Positions 27,278-36,897 of a stretch of 64,000 bases of DNA are shown here, piece after piece. The stretch spans positions 248,001-312,000 of the forward strand of contig JAIYAC010000006.1 in assembly GCA_027489245.1 (NCBI GenBank), read 5' to 3'. This DNA is from Neisseriaceae bacterium (lineage in GTDB: Bacteria > Pseudomonadota > Gammaproteobacteria > Burkholderiales > Chromobacteriaceae). The notes under the pieces are model-generated. The model worked only from the letters and a program-made list of their open reading frames with translations, was not told the origin of the DNA and searched no databases. The stretch's first letter is position 1; each line of letters starts with the position of its first letter. Position numbers and translations under genes: made by a program.

Positions 27278-28606
27278 CTAGCTGCTTTGCAGGCCGTATT
27301 TCTTGACCTTATCGAACAGCGTGGTTTTGGGGGTACCCAGCGCGGCGCTGGCCTGGGTCATGTTGCCGCCATGGCGGCGCAGCGCCTCTACGATCAGGCT
27401 TTTTTCGTAAGCTTCCACCGCATCGGACAGGCTGTGGTTCACGCTTTCGCCGCCACTACCCTTGAACACCGGCAGGCCCAGGGCAAAGCGTTCGGCCACG
27501 TTTCGCAGCTCGCGCACATTGCCGGGCCAGTCGTGCGCCATCAGCTGGCTCTGGGTTTTGCGGTCAAGCCCGCTGGGCTCGCGGTCGAAGCGCAGCGCAG
27601 CCTGCTGCAAGAAACAATCGAACAGCAGCGGGATATCCTCGCGCCGCTCGCGCAGCGGCGGCAGCTCCAGCGTGACCACGTTCAGCCGGTAGTAAAAATC
27701 GGAGCGGAACTTGCCCTGCTGCGACAGCGCGTCCAGGTCGTCTTTGGTGGCGGCAATCAGGCGGCAGTCCACCGGCACCGACTGGTTACTGCCCAGGCGC
27801 TCCAGCTTGTGCTCTTGCAATACGCGCAGCAGTTTGATTTGCAGGTTGATCGGCATGGACTCCACTTCGTCCAGGAACAAAGTGCCTTTGTTGGCGTGCT
27901 CTATCTTGCCGATACGACGCTTGCCGGCACCGGTAAAAGCGTTGGCCTCGTGGCCGAAGATTTCGCTTTCAAACAGGTTTTCCGGCAGGCCGCCGCAGTT
28001 GATGGCCACGTACTGGTGGTCTTTGCGGCGGCTGAAATCGTGCAGACAGCTGGCCACCAGCTCTTTGCCGGTGCCGGTTTCGCCGTTGATCAGCACGTTG
28101 GCCGAGGTATCGGCCACGTTCAGCAGCAGCTCGCGCAGGCGGCGTATGCCATCGGAGCGCCCGATAATGCGCTGCTCCAGCGACTGGCGGCCATCCAGCT
28201 GGCGGCGCAGGCTGGCCACCTCCAGCGTCAGGCGGCGCTGCGCCAGCGCACGGCGCGCCACGTCTACCAGTTTTTCCGGCGAGAACGGCTTTTCTACAAA
28301 ATCGTACGCACCATCTTTCATGGCCTGCACCGCCATGGCCACATCGCCGTGGCCGGTAATCAGCACCACCGGCAGCTGGCGGTCGGCCTGCAGCAGGCGG
28401 TCCATCAGCGTCAGCCCGTCCATGCCGGGCAGGCGGATATCGCTGATGACAATGCCGGGCACCATGCCCGCTTCGATTTTCTGCAGCGCCAGCTCGGCAC
28501 TGGCACAGCCTACTACCGGAATGTCTTCCAGCAACAGCGCCTGCTGACAGCCCAGCAGCACGTGCGGGTCGTCCTCGACAAACAATACGGTCAGGTCATC
28601 ATGCAT
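27278..28606 (-). CDS. dctD: Sigma-54-dependent response regulator, DctD-like
   Basis: The 442-residue protein has a receiver domain with acceptor D56, an AAA+ domain with Walker A GETGTGKE (175-182) and Walker B GTLFLDE, and a Fis-type helix-turn-helix (GGNMTQASAALGTPKTTLFDKV). The sigma-54 contact loop reads NAFTGA (222-227), not the usual GAFTGA; the FTGA core is kept. With the DctB-type kinase upstream it should activate C4-dicarboxylate transport genes, none of which is in the window. ATG 28606 follows GGGAGGACGTACACC and overlaps dctB by eight bases. Confidence 0.9.
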   Translation of the reverse strand: MHDDLTVLFVEDDPHVLLGCQQALLLEDIPVVGCASAELALQKIEAGMVPGIVISDIRLPGMDGLTLMDRLLQADRQLPVVLITGHGDVAMAVQAMKDGAYDFVEKPFSPEKLVDVARRALAQRRLTLEVASLRRQLDGRQSLEQRIIGRSDGIRRLRELLLNVADTSANVLINGETGTGKELVASCLHDFSRRKDHQYVAINCGGLPENLFESEIFGHEANAFTGAGKRRIGKIEHANKGTLFLDEVESMPINLQIKLLRVLQEHKLERLGSNQSVPVDCRLIAATKDDLDALSQQGKFRSDFYYRLNVVTLELPPLRERREDIPLLFDCFLQQAALRFDREPSGLDRKTQSQLMAHDWPGNVRELRNVAERFALGLPVFKGSGGESVNHSLSDAVEAYEKSLIVEALRRHGGNMTQASAALGTPKTTLFDKVKKYGLQSS

Positions 28607-30500
28607 GGTGTACGTCCTCCCCTGCATACAGGGGCAAGGTAAGGGTGAATTCGGCACCACCGCTGGCCGAGGCGCCAGCCTTGAGCGCGCCATCGGCCGC
28701 CGCCGCCAGGCTGGCCGACAGCGTCAGGCCCAGGCCCAAGCCACGGTCTGCGGGCTTGGTGGTAAAGAACGGTTCGAACAAATGCTGCATCACGTGCTGC
28801 GGCAAACCACAGCCGTTGTCGCTAACAGCCAGGGCGTAGCGGCTGCCCTCCAGTTGGCCGCGCAGCACGATGGTGGGCTCGGTACGGCCCTGCAGTGCGT
28901 CCATGGCGTTGGCCAGCAGGTTCACCAGAATCTGCTCCAGCCGCGTCTGGTCGATGGCCAGCTCCACGTCCTGCAGCTGGTTTACCACCGTAACCGGCTC
29001 GCGGCTTAGCCGCGGGTGCAGCAAAAACAGCGCCGCGTCTACCGCTGCGGCCAACCTGGCACGGCCACCGGCGTGCTCGGAGCGGCGGGCAAAAGAGCGC
29101 AGCGAGGCGGTGATCTTGCCCATGCGCTCTACCAGCTCGCCGATGGTTTGCAAGTTGGCCGCAGCCACATCGTAGGCGCCACGCTGCATGAATTTCACCG
29201 TGTTGCCCGACAGCGTACGCAGCGCGGCCAGCGGCTGGTTCAGCTCGTGGGCAATGCTGGTGGACATCTGGCCGATGACGGCCAGCTTGCCAGCCTGGAT
29301 CAGCTCGTTTTGCGTTTTGCGCAGGCTTTGCTCGGCCAGCTCGCGCTCGCGGATTTCGGCACGCAGACGGTCGTTGCTGGATTTCAGGTCGGCAGTGCGT
29401 TCGGTAATCCGACGCTCCAGCTCGCTATTGGCTTCTTCTAGCGCCTCGCGCGCCGCCAGCTTGGTGGCCAGCGCCTTGCGCCGCTCATTCATGGCAATAA
29501 TCAGCAGGGTAAGAAAGGCCACAATGGCCGCCGACAGCATGGCGTGCGTCAGTGCCGCACTGCGCACATCGTTCAGCGGGCTGAGCATGGTGAGCTGCCA
29601 GCGCGTGTCGTTCAGTGTGCGCGACTGCACCAGAAAGCGGTGCACGCGCAAAGGGTTGGCCGCATCGCCCACGCCCCACTGCTCTACGCCAGGCGATAGC
29701 GTCACGCGCTCTGCCAGACTCAGGATGGGCAACGGCGACCAGTGGTACTGCAGGCTGCGCGCCAGCTGTTCGCGCCGCTCGGCGCTGATGGGGTGTAGCG
29801 CGCGCAAGTACCAGTCCGGGTTGGTCGACAGGATCACCACACCGTTTTCGTCGGTCACCAGCGCATTGGAGTTAGCCTTGCGCCAGCCCTGCTCCAGCTG
29901 GCTGAGCCGTACCTTGGCCACCGCCACGCCGATAATGCGGTCGCCAATGCGCAGAGGGCTGGACAGGTAATAACCCGGCTCGCCGGACATGCTGTCCAGG
30001 CCATAAAACTGCCCCTGCCCACCGGCCATGGCTTCCACGAAATACGGTCGCTGCGACATGTCCTCGCCTACCGAGCTGTCGTTGCGCCGCCAGTTACTGG
30101 CAGCCAGCACGCGCCCGCTGCCATCCAGTACAAACAGCGCCAGCGTGCCGCTACGCGTGCTCATGCCGTCCAGGTACTCGTTGACCTCGCGCCGCAGTGT
30201 GGAAAAGTTATCGACTTCGGTGCGGATGCCAGGGTTGTCCTGCTGCAACAGCAAGCGGGTAGCGGTATGCAGGCCCAGCAGGCGCGGCAGCCAGATATAG
30301 CGCTCGATTTCACTTTCTACCCCGCGCGCATGCAGCTCCAGCTGGCGGTTGCCGCTTTCGCGCAGTGCCTCGGCACCGGCACGAAACGAAATGCGGTACG
30401 TCATCAGGCTGAACAGCAGCACCAATAGCAGCAGCACGCTGACCCAGACCAACGGCTTGCGTATTCGGGAGGTAATCATGTCGAGAAATAGCCGGAACAT
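28599..30500 (-). CDS. dctB: Sensor histidine kinase, DctB-like
   Basis: The 633-residue protein has membrane helices at about 18-34 and 320-337, flanking a dCACHE-type periplasmic domain of about 285 residues that in DctB binds C4-dicarboxylates. A coiled coil follows (345-400). HisKA has H418 in STSIAHELNQPLAALRTLSG, and HATPase has NLLANAMDAL, DNGCGLP and GLGLGLTLS. It would phosphorylate D56 of the partner DctD. Start at ATG 30500 (MFRLFLDMITSR); the internal Met at residue 8 is an alternative. Confidence 0.9.
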   Translation of the reverse strand: MFRLFLDMITSRIRKPLVWVSVLLLLVLLFSLMTYRISFRAGAEALRESGNRQLELHARGVESEIERYIWLPRLLGLHTATRLLLQQDNPGIRTEVDNFSTLRREVNEYLDGMSTRSGTLALFVLDGSGRVLAASNWRRNDSSVGEDMSQRPYFVEAMAGGQGQFYGLDSMSGEPGYYLSSPLRIGDRIIGVAVAKVRLSQLEQGWRKANSNALVTDENGVVILSTNPDWYLRALHPISAERREQLARSLQYHWSPLPILSLAERVTLSPGVEQWGVGDAANPLRVHRFLVQSRTLNDTRWQLTMLSPLNDVRSAALTHAMLSAAIVAFLTLLIIAMNERRKALATKLAAREALEEANSELERRITERTADLKSSNDRLRAEIRERELAEQSLRKTQNELIQAGKLAVIGQMSTSIAHELNQPLAALRTLSGNTVKFMQRGAYDVAAANLQTIGELVERMGKITASLRSFARRSEHAGGRARLAAAVDAALFLLHPRLSREPVTVVNQLQDVELAIDQTRLEQILVNLLANAMDALQGRTEPTIVLRGQLEGSRYALAVSDNGCGLPQHVMQHLFEPFFTTKPADRGLGLGLTLSASLAAAADGALKAGASASGGAEFTLTLPLYAGEDVHHA

Positions 30501-30966
30501 GTGCAGAGATCCAAGCGTTCTATCACACCCTGCAGCCAGCGGCCAGATCGCGCAGTAAGGAAGGGGGGAGATGGGCCGTGAACCGCCCCGCAGCTGTCAC
30601 CGCTGCGAGGCGGCCCGACGACGTCCGGTCGTTGCCGGATTGTGGTTTTGCTCTATCCCGAGGTGTTTTTATTGGCCGCATTCGGGTATCGGCTCCCGCT
30701 TATATAAGCAGATTGCAGGCCAGGTTTTATTGCCTGGACACCACCATTAAAAAACAAAGACTTAACAAAGAAAGCCATCAAAAACTTGCCGGTTTGCCGT
30801 ACACCCGGCCACGCTGCGTTCGGAAAACCGAATAAATGCATTCAGGATAAAGCTGATGAATGGCAAAGCCGGCACATAAAACCTTCGCCACATGCAGGGT
30901 GGTGAAGGTATTCTCGGCATGACAACTACAAATTCGAGCGATCACTCTGGATGGAGTACTAAAAAG
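30501..30966. other. Intergenic region between dctB and the chemoreceptor gene
   Basis: The 466 bases hold the divergent promoter region. The part from 30690 to 30890 is AT-richer than the surroundings. No intrinsic terminator, RNA gene or sigma-54 (GG/GC) promoter could be identified. Short open frames (for example from 30578) have no coding character. Confidence 0.5.
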
Positions 30967-32067
30967 ATGTTTGGCAACCGTAAAAAAATAGATGCCCTGC
31001 AAGCCCGCATTGACGAGCTGGATAAAGAAAAAGCGAGCCTGGCCCGCGAACTGGAAGCCTGCCAAAGTGCCTACCAACAGTGCCAGCAAGCACAACAAGA
31101 AGAACAGGTAAACCAGTCCAAACGCGCGGTCTACCGCGAGCCGTTTGGCGAGTTCTGTGACAGCACGGCCACCATCCGCCAGTCTTTTGCCGCCCTGGCG
31201 GAAATGATGGAAAGCAAATTCAGCCTGGCGACCGATGCCATCTCCAGCCTGCACCATACGCGCGGCGCGGTAGACACCCTGGCAGAAAGCTTTACCCGCA
31301 TTGCCGATGCCCAGCAGCAAACGGCGCAGCAAATGGACACCCTCAGCAGCAAAACCGGGCAGATTCGCCAGTTTGTGCAGCTGATCAAGGACGTGGCCGA
31401 CCAGACCAACCTGCTGGCACTGAACGCCGCCATCGAAGCCGCCCGCGCTGGCGAACAAGGCCGTGGCTTTGCCGTGGTGGCCGACGAAGTACGCAAGCTG
31501 GCCGAACGCACCAGCCAGGCCACCAACGAAATTGCCAGCCTGGTGACCGACGTGGAAACCGCGTCCAACAACACCAAACAACAAGTCGGCGAAGCCGCCC
31601 TGCAGGCAGAAGGCTACCGCAACACCGGCCTGGAAATTGCCACCGCCATCAAGAAGCTGGTCAGCGACAGCGAAGCCATGGCCAATGCCATTGCCACCGG
31701 CACCAACACCAGCTTTATGGAGGTGGTGAAGCTGGACCACGTGCTGTTCAAGCTGGACATCTACAAAGCCTTCATCGGCTACCACACGCTGAACCCGGAA
31801 CAGGTTTCCAGCCACCGCAACTGCCGCCTGGGCAAATGGTATTTCGAGGGCCGTGGTCACCACGAATGCCGTGGCACGCACACCTACACCCAGCTGGATG
31901 CGCCGCACGAGCGTGTACACGAACAGGGCCGCAAAGCGCTGCAGGCCTTCTATGCCGGCGACTTCAGCAATGCCACCCGCGCCCTGCAGGATATGGAACG
32001 CGCCTCGGTAGAGGTGATGGACCTGCTGACGCAGATGGAAGTGGTGCCCTGCCAGAACAAAGCCTGA
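30967..32067 (+). CDS. Soluble methyl-accepting chemotaxis protein with C-terminal CZB domain
   Basis: The 366-residue protein has no membrane segment. It has an N-terminal coiled coil ([19 protein letters not shown]), then the MCP signalling hairpin ([38 protein letters not shown]), then a CZB zinc-binding domain ([36 protein letters not shown]) with the His-Cys-His ligands. CZB receptors such as Helicobacter TlpD report zinc or oxidants such as hypochlorite to the chemotaxis machinery from the cytoplasm. ATG 30967 has GGAG ten bases upstream; ATG 30919 is also possible and adds 16 residues. Confidence 0.9.
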   Translation: MFGNRKKIDALQARIDELDKEKASLARELEACQSAYQQCQQAQQEEQVNQSKRAVYREPFGEFCDSTATIRQSFAALAEMMESKFSLATDAISSLHHTRGAVDTLAESFTRIADAQQQTAQQMDTLSSKTGQIRQFVQLIKDVADQTNLLALNAAIEAARAGEQGRGFAVVADEVRKLAERTSQATNEIASLVTDVETASNNTKQQVGEAALQAEGYRNTGLEIATAIKKLVSDSEAMANAIATGTNTSFMEVVKLDHVLFKLDIYKAFIGYHTLNPEQVSSHRNCRLGKWYFEGRGHHECRGTHTYTQLDAPHERVHEQGRKALQAFYAGDFSNATRALQDMERASVEVMDLLTQMEVVPCQNKA

Positions 32068-32085
32068 CCCGCTACGCCCCTACCC

Positions 32086-32115
32086 GCCCGGCAGCCGGTG
32101 GCTCGCCGGGCTTTT
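32086..32115 (+). terminator. Terminator after the chemoreceptor gene
   Basis: GCCCGGC-AGCCGGTGGCTC-GCCGGGC followed by TTTTT lies 18 bases after the stop and directly abuts the end of the convergent YkgJ gene. Confidence 0.8.
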
Positions 32116-32445
32116 TCATGCCGGTACGCGCTCGGGCAGCGGCAGCAGGCCATGATGGCGGCGCGCCCGCTGGCATTGTGCCGAGCCCTCTTCTACCTGG
32201 TGGCAGGGGCTGGGGCGCTGCGGGTAGATCGTACAGCTTACCCTGCGGCCAACCTCGCCCTGCAGCGCAGCACAACGCGGCGCCGCCGACCAGGTGCCCC
32301 GCATGCAGCGATGAAAGCTGTCTACCTTCTCGGTAAGGTCTACCGGCACCCCGCCGCCGCCGTCTGCGGCCTCGGCCCAATAAAAAGACACACGAAACGT
32401 CGCGCAACAAGCGCCGCAATCCTGACAGGCAGACACGGTAGACAT
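32116..32445 (-). CDS. YkgJ-family cysteine-cluster protein
   Basis: The 109-residue protein begins MSTVSACQDCGACCATFRVS, carrying the CxxCGxCC cluster. It continues with SCTIYPQRPSPCHQVEEGSAQCQRARRHHG, the second cysteine group. These proteins probably bind iron or zinc, but their biochemical role is not settled. The start at 32445 matches the family N-terminus; the upstream-open stretch to 32526 has no homology. The ribosome site is weak. Confidence 0.85.
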   Translation of the reverse strand: MSTVSACQDCGACCATFRVSFYWAEAADGGGGVPVDLTEKVDSFHRCMRGTWSAAPRCAALQGEVGRRVSCTIYPQRPSPCHQVEEGSAQCQRARRHHGLLPLPERVPA

Positions 32446-32618
32446 ACGGTAAGGGCTGTAACAGCAGCAAGATAATCGGGCGATTATTTTTTTCGAGCCC
32501 GGCCTGCTGGTCAAGCCCCCTGTCACACGCCGTCACACAGCGCACACCAAAGCACGGCAGATCGCCCGGCGCTGTCTGCCTACACTGCCGGTATCGATAA
32601 ACAGACAAGGAACGCATC

Positions 32619-33002
32619 ATGCGCCAACTGCTTAGCATCACCACACTGGCCCTGGCGGGCCTGAGCTTGCCGGCACACGCCAACGATTTGCACAGCGTTA
32701 TTGTGGGCGCCGCCACCGGCGCAGCCGGTGCGGCTATCGGCCAAAGCGTAGGCGGCCGTGACGGTGCCATTATCGGCGGCGCCATCGGTGGCGCCACGGG
32801 TGCGGTGATTGCAGCCAAAAGCCGCCCGCAAACCGTGGTCGTACAACAAGAAGCCCGGCCGGATTACCGCCGCCCGCGCCACGGCCGCAACGAGTACCGC
32901 CATACCGAATACCGCCGCGATGACTATCGCAAGCAACGTGGCAAAGCCTGGGGGCAGCAGCAAAAATGGCAAAAACACCGTGGACACGGCCACGACGACT
33001 AG
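32619..33002 (+). CDS. Secreted glycine-zipper protein
   Basis: The 127-residue protein has a signal peptide cleaved near LSLPAHA-ND. Glycine-zipper helices (VGAATGAAGAAIGQSVGG, IIGGAIGGATGAVIAAK) form likely membrane-inserting hairpins. The C-terminal tail is very basic and hydrophilic (RRPRHGRNEYRHTEYRRDDY), ending in HRGHGHDD, a possible metal-binding tail. The ribosome site is AAGGAACGCATC. Such proteins sit in the outer membrane or periplasm; no function is assigned. Confidence 0.8.
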   Translation: MRQLLSITTLALAGLSLPAHANDLHSVIVGAATGAAGAAIGQSVGGRDGAIIGGAIGGATGAVIAAKSRPQTVVVQQEARPDYRRPRHGRNEYRHTEYRRDDYRKQRGKAWGQQQKWQKHRGHGHDD

Positions 33003-33024
33003 GCACTTGACACCCTTCTGCCAG

Positions 33025-33043
33025 AGCCCGCACCATGCGGGCT
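33025..33043 (+). terminator. Weak terminator after the glycine-zipper gene
   Basis: AGCCCGC-ACCAT-GCGGGCT is a perfect stem followed by GATCTGTTTT, so the T-run is displaced. Confidence 0.45.
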
Positions 33044-33147
33044 GATCTGTTTTATCGAATACCCGCCTACCCATGTGATGCCCTCCTGACACCGTACTGA
33101 TTACTCGCCCCGATCGGGGTTCGGCTACGCTATTGCAGGAAGACATC

Positions 33148-34305
33148 ATGTTCCCTATTTTCTGGCGCGCATTATGCGCGCACGCCTGGCTGCGTCGTTT
33201 GTGCGCGGCACTGCTGCTCAGCTCCGTCGGCAGCGGCCTCTGTTTCATTGTCGTTTACACCGAATTGCTGGCCCGGCAGGCGGCCCCCGCCACCCTGGCG
33301 CTGAGCTTTGTGCTATCCAGCGCGCCCGGACTGCTAGGCAGCCTGCTGGGTGAGCGTTTATTGCGCCGTACCGATTGCCGCGATGTGTTAATGCTCGGCG
33401 AGCTAGCTGGCCTGGCAGGCTTGCTACTGCTTTGGCAAGGGGTGAACGCTTCTGCCACCTACTGGCTACAACTGGGCACAGCCACGGCGACGCTAGGCAG
33501 CGGCATGGCACTACCGGCACTGGCGCACTATGGCAAGGCAAGGTTGGCCGCACACGAACTACCCGCCGCGGCCTTGCTCGATACCCTCGCCTTTGCCTGC
33601 CATGTGGTCATGGGCGTAGGCGCTGGCGCCCTGCTACACGGTTTGCTGGGTAGCACGTGGCTATTGCTTCTGGCTGCAAGCAGCTTTGGCGGGGCCGTGA
33701 TACTGCTGGCGCTCGTCCCCGCGCAAGCAGTAGCGCATCACATCATTCTGCAGCCCTTGCCCGCCAGGCTGGACAGTCAGCAGCGGCGAGTCTTGGGTAT
33801 CTTGCCGGCGCTGGCTGCCGTAGGTGCGCCGGCCATGGCATTGTTGCCGGCGCTGTTACCGCCACACAGCCAGCAGGCACAGCAGGTGCTGCCGCTGCTG
33901 TTTGCACGCAGCCTAGGCCAGCTGTGCGGGCCGTTACTGGTCAGTAGCCAGCGGCTGGGTAGGCATAACCGAGGCCTGATGCTGGGCTGCCTGGCCGGTT
34001 TTTCCGCTTGCTATCTGGCCATTACCTGGCTGCCGTGGCCCCCACTGGCCTTGTTACTGGTGTTTGCTGCCCATGTGCTGTCGAATGTGGTGTTCAGCCT
34101 GGGCTGGCACGGCCTGCTGCAAACATTCGACAAGCAGCATACCGCTGCGGCCAGCGCGCGCAGCTACCGTAACCAGGTGCTGGTCGCCGCCGCAAGCAGC
34201 CTGCTGGCCGGCGGGCTGGCCAATCACATCGGCGCGGCGAGTGCTTTACTGATGTGTTGTGCGGCAGGCTGGCTGTTGGCCGCCTGGCTCACGCGCCAGG
34301 CATGA
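33148..34305 (+). CDS. Major facilitator superfamily transporter
   Basis: The 385-residue protein is hydrophobic, with about 11-12 predicted membrane helices, a central hydrophilic loop (near residue 205) and an MFS-like repeat of six helices. It lacks diagnostic substrate motifs. ATG 33148 follows CAGGAAGACATC; the upstream ATG at 33133 is inside that site and less likely. No neighbour suggests a substrate. Confidence 0.75.
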   Translation: MFPIFWRALCAHAWLRRLCAALLLSSVGSGLCFIVVYTELLARQAAPATLALSFVLSSAPGLLGSLLGERLLRRTDCRDVLMLGELAGLAGLLLLWQGVNASATYWLQLGTATATLGSGMALPALAHYGKARLAAHELPAAALLDTLAFACHVVMGVGAGALLHGLLGSTWLLLLAASSFGGAVILLALVPAQAVAHHIILQPLPARLDSQQRRVLGILPALAAVGAPAMALLPALLPPHSQQAQQVLPLLFARSLGQLCGPLLVSSQRLGRHNRGLMLGCLAGFSACYLAITWLPWPPLALLLVFAAHVLSNVVFSLGWHGLLQTFDKQHTAAASARSYRNQVLVAAASSLLAGGLANHIGAASALLMCCAAGWLLAAWLTRQA

Positions 34306-34332
34306 AAAAGCCCCGCCTGCTGGCGGGGCTTC
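34305..34332 (-). terminator. Terminator between MFS and aminotransferase genes
   Basis: AAAAAGCCCCGCC-TGCT-GGCGGGGCTT starts at the MFS stop codon. On the minus strand it ends in a T5 run and suits the aminotransferase gene. Confidence 0.85.
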
Positions 34333-34351
34333 TAGCGAGCGGATATCGGGC

Positions 34352-35560
34352 TTAAGCCTTGACCACCTTGGCAATGGCTTCGGCCACGTAACCGATGTTC
34401 TTGCTGTTCAGTGCCGCAAGGCAGATGCGGCCGGTAGACACGGCGTAGATGCCGAACTCTTCTTTCAGGCGCTCTACCTGGGCCACGGTCAGGCCGGTGT
34501 AGCTGAACATGCCGCGCTGCTTGATCACAAAGCTGAAGTCCTGGCTAACACCCTGTGCCTGGATGGCCTCCACCAGCGCAGTACGCATGGCGCGGATGCG
34601 GTCGCGCATGCCGGCCAGCTCGTCTTCCCACTGCTGGCGCAGCTCGGGGCTGGACAGCACGGCAGCCACTACGGCACCACCGTGGATAGGCGGGTTGGAG
34701 TAGTTGGTGCGGATCACGCGTTTCAGCTGCGACAGCACACGGCCGGCTTCTTCCTTGCTGGCTGTCACGATGGACAGCGCGCCCACGCGCTCGCCGTACA
34801 GCGAGAAGCTCTTGGAGAAGGAGCTGGATACGAAGAACTGCAGGCCGGAAGCGGAGAACAGGCGCACAGCCACGGCGTCGGCTTCGATACCATCGGCAAA
34901 GCCCTGGTAAGCCATGTCCAGGAACGGCACCAAGCCTTTTTCGCGGCAGGCTTCTACCACTTCAGCCCACTGGGCGTCGCTCATGTCGGCGCCGGTCGGG
35001 TTGTGGCAGCAGGCGTGCAGCACAATGATGGAACCGGCGTCCAGGCCCAGCAGGAAGGCCTTCATGGCAGCAAAGTTCACGCCACGGGTTTCTGCGTCGT
35101 AGTACGGGTAGTTTTCTACGGTGAAACCGGCCGATTCAAACAGCGCGCGGTGGTTTTCCCACGACGGGTCGCTGATGTATACCTTGGCGTTCGGGTTCAG
35201 GCGTTTCAGGAAATCGGCACCGATTTTCAGTGCGCCGGTGCCACCCAGGGCTTCGGCAGTGACCACGCGGCCGGATTCGGCCAGCTCGCTACCGGTGCCG
35301 AACAGCAGGTTTTGCACTGCCTGGGTGTAGGCTGCCGGGCCTTCGATAGGCTGGTAGCCACGCGGCGGCATGGCTTCCAGTCGGGCTTTTTCGGCGGATT
35401 TTACTGCGGCCAGCAGCGGGATTTTGCCGTTGTCGTCGTAATAAACGCCCACACCCAGGTTCACTTTAACCGGGCGGGTATCGGCGTTAAAAGCTTCGTT
35501 CAGACCCAGGATAGGGTCGCGCGGTGCCATTTCTACGGCGGCGAAAATCGAAGAGGACAT
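34352..35560 (-). CDS. Aspartate / aromatic amino acid aminotransferase (class I)
   Basis: The 402-residue PLP enzyme contains HACCHNPTGADMS, FLDMAYQGFADG, the Schiff-base lysine in SSSFSKSFSLYGERVG and SNPPIHGG, all hallmarks of the AspC/TyrB group. It transfers amino groups between aspartate or aromatic amino acids and 2-oxoglutarate. ATG 35560 follows GGAG; a 59-residue open extension is rejected. A CGGGTTGGCCGCA copy lies in the leader at 35603-35614. AspC versus TyrB cannot be separated by eye. Confidence 0.94.
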   Translation of the reverse strand: MSSSIFAAVEMAPRDPILGLNEAFNADTRPVKVNLGVGVYYDDNGKIPLLAAVKSAEKARLEAMPPRGYQPIEGPAAYTQAVQNLLFGTGSELAESGRVVTAEALGGTGALKIGADFLKRLNPNAKVYISDPSWENHRALFESAGFTVENYPYYDAETRGVNFAAMKAFLLGLDAGSIIVLHACCHNPTGADMSDAQWAEVVEACREKGLVPFLDMAYQGFADGIEADAVAVRLFSASGLQFFVSSSFSKSFSLYGERVGALSIVTASKEEAGRVLSQLKRVIRTNYSNPPIHGGAVVAAVLSSPELRQQWEDELAGMRDRIRAMRTALVEAIQAQGVSQDFSFVIKQRGMFSYTGLTVAQVERLKEEFGIYAVSTGRICLAALNSKNIGYVAEAIAKVVKA

Positions 35561-35696
35561 GCAGGGCTCCATGTGATGGCAAAACATGCCGGCCCGCGGT
35601 ACGGGTTGGCCGCACAGGCTGGCACGCAAGAAGAAACCGGATGGCGAAAGTCTACCACGCACCCTGCTGTTGCGCTGCGACAAGCGCCTTGACGCA

Positions 35697-36245
35697 TCAC
35701 CCCTGCCGTTGCAGCAAAGCCAGCAAGCCGGGCACATCCTGCCACGTTACCTGCATGGCAGGCAGGGTGACATTGCCCGGCATGGCCACATCCTGATGGA
35801 TTGTTTCAAATCCGCCCATGCGCTGGTACACCGCCCGCGCCGCCGCATTGCCGGCCAGTACGTACAAGAACATCGGCTGCTGCGGCCAACCCTGCTGCAC
35901 CTCTGACGCTGCCCACGCCATCAGCCGCCGCCCCAGACCCAGGCCCTGGTAGCCGGGCAGCACGTGCAGGTTATCCAGATAGACACCTTTATCCGGCTCT
36001 GCCGATGGCCACAGGCAGACAAAGCCCGCCGCCTTGCCCTCTACCTCGGCCATGGCGATGCGGTATGTCCCCGCAGGCTCGGCCAGCCGCGCCGCCCATT
36101 TGGCTGCCATAAAGCCATCCAGCTCGTCGCGCAGAAAGCCGGCCGGCAGCAAGTCGGCGTAGGCATGCTGCCAGCTAGCGGCATGCAGGCTGGCCAGTGT
36201 GGTGGCGTCATCGGCACGTGCCGGGCGCAAGGTGATGTCGGACAT
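35697..36245 (-). CDS. GNAT-family N-acetyltransferase
   Basis: The 182-residue protein starts MSDITLRPARADDATTLASL. It has the acetyl-CoA-binding segment VLPGYQGLGLGRRLMAWA and the C-terminal NAAARAVYQRMGGFE typical of GNAT enzymes. The acceptor substrate is unknown. It diverges from hutD by about 70 bases. Confidence 0.9.
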   Translation of the reverse strand: MSDITLRPARADDATTLASLHAASWQHAYADLLPAGFLRDELDGFMAAKWAARLAEPAGTYRIAMAEVEGKAAGFVCLWPSAEPDKGVYLDNLHVLPGYQGLGLGRRLMAWAASEVQQGWPQQPMFLYVLAGNAAARAVYQRMGGFETIHQDVAMPGNVTLPAMQVTWQDVPGLLALLQRQG

Positions 36246-36318
36246 GGTAACGCCCCTGTAGCAGCACAAACAGCCATGCTACCATCGCGCCTCGGCACAG
36301 AAACATCAAACAATAATC

Positions 36319-36897
36319 ATGCACATTATTCGACTGCAGGACTGCCCGCCCAGCACCTGGAAAAACGGCGGTGGCAGCACCCGCCAGCTATTGGCCTACC
36401 CACCCGGGGCCAGCCTGGATAGCTTTACCTACCGCGTGAGCGTGGCCGAGGTCGACAGCGACGGCCCGTTTTCCCACTTTGCCGGCGTAGACCGCAGCCT
36501 GGCCATCCTGGCTGGCGACGGCCTGGCGCTGATGAAAGGGGCGCAGCTGTTCGCCACCTTGCGCCCCGGCGATGCCCCCCTGGCCTTTGACGGCGGCCTG
36601 CCGCTGGCCGGCCTGCGCCTGGCGGGCAAGGTGCGCGATTTCAACGTGATGACACGCCAGGGCCAGGCCAGCCACTGCTGCCGGCAGCTGGTACTGGCGG
36701 CGGGCAGCCACCCCCTGCCCCTGCCGCCGCGCAGCCTGCTGTTCGTGGCCAGCGGCCAACTGCATCTGGCGGGCCAGGCGCTGCAGAGTATGGAAGCCCT
36801 CTGGCTGGACGACGGCGCCGACGTGGTACTGCACTGCACTGCCGCCACAACCCTGCTGCTGGCCAGCTTCACACTGATGGAAAGCACCCATGACTGA
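36319..36897 (+). CDS. HutD/Ves-family protein
   Basis: The 192-residue protein has MHIIRLQDCPPSTWKNGGGSTRQL and SYRVSVAEVDSDGPFSHFAG-like segments (here FTYRVSVAEVDSDGPFSHFA), the signature of the bicupin HutD/Ves family. HutD modulates histidine utilisation in Pseudomonas; Ves was found in cold response in E. coli. No hut genes are nearby. It overlaps the next gene by eight bases. Confidence 0.88.
   Translation: MHIIRLQDCPPSTWKNGGGSTRQLLAYPPGASLDSFTYRVSVAEVDSDGPFSHFAGVDRSLAILAGDGLALMKGAQLFATLRPGDAPLAFDGGLPLAGLRLAGKVRDFNVMTRQGQASHCCRQLVLAAGSHPLPLPPRSLLFVASGQLHLAGQALQSMEALWLDDGADVVLHCTAATTLLLASFTLMESTHD

Noticed and set aside
30850-30890. Possible sigma-28 flagellar promoter (TAAAG...GCCGGCAC) before the chemoreceptor gene
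   Set aside because: The gap is one base too long and the -10 match covers only GCCG.
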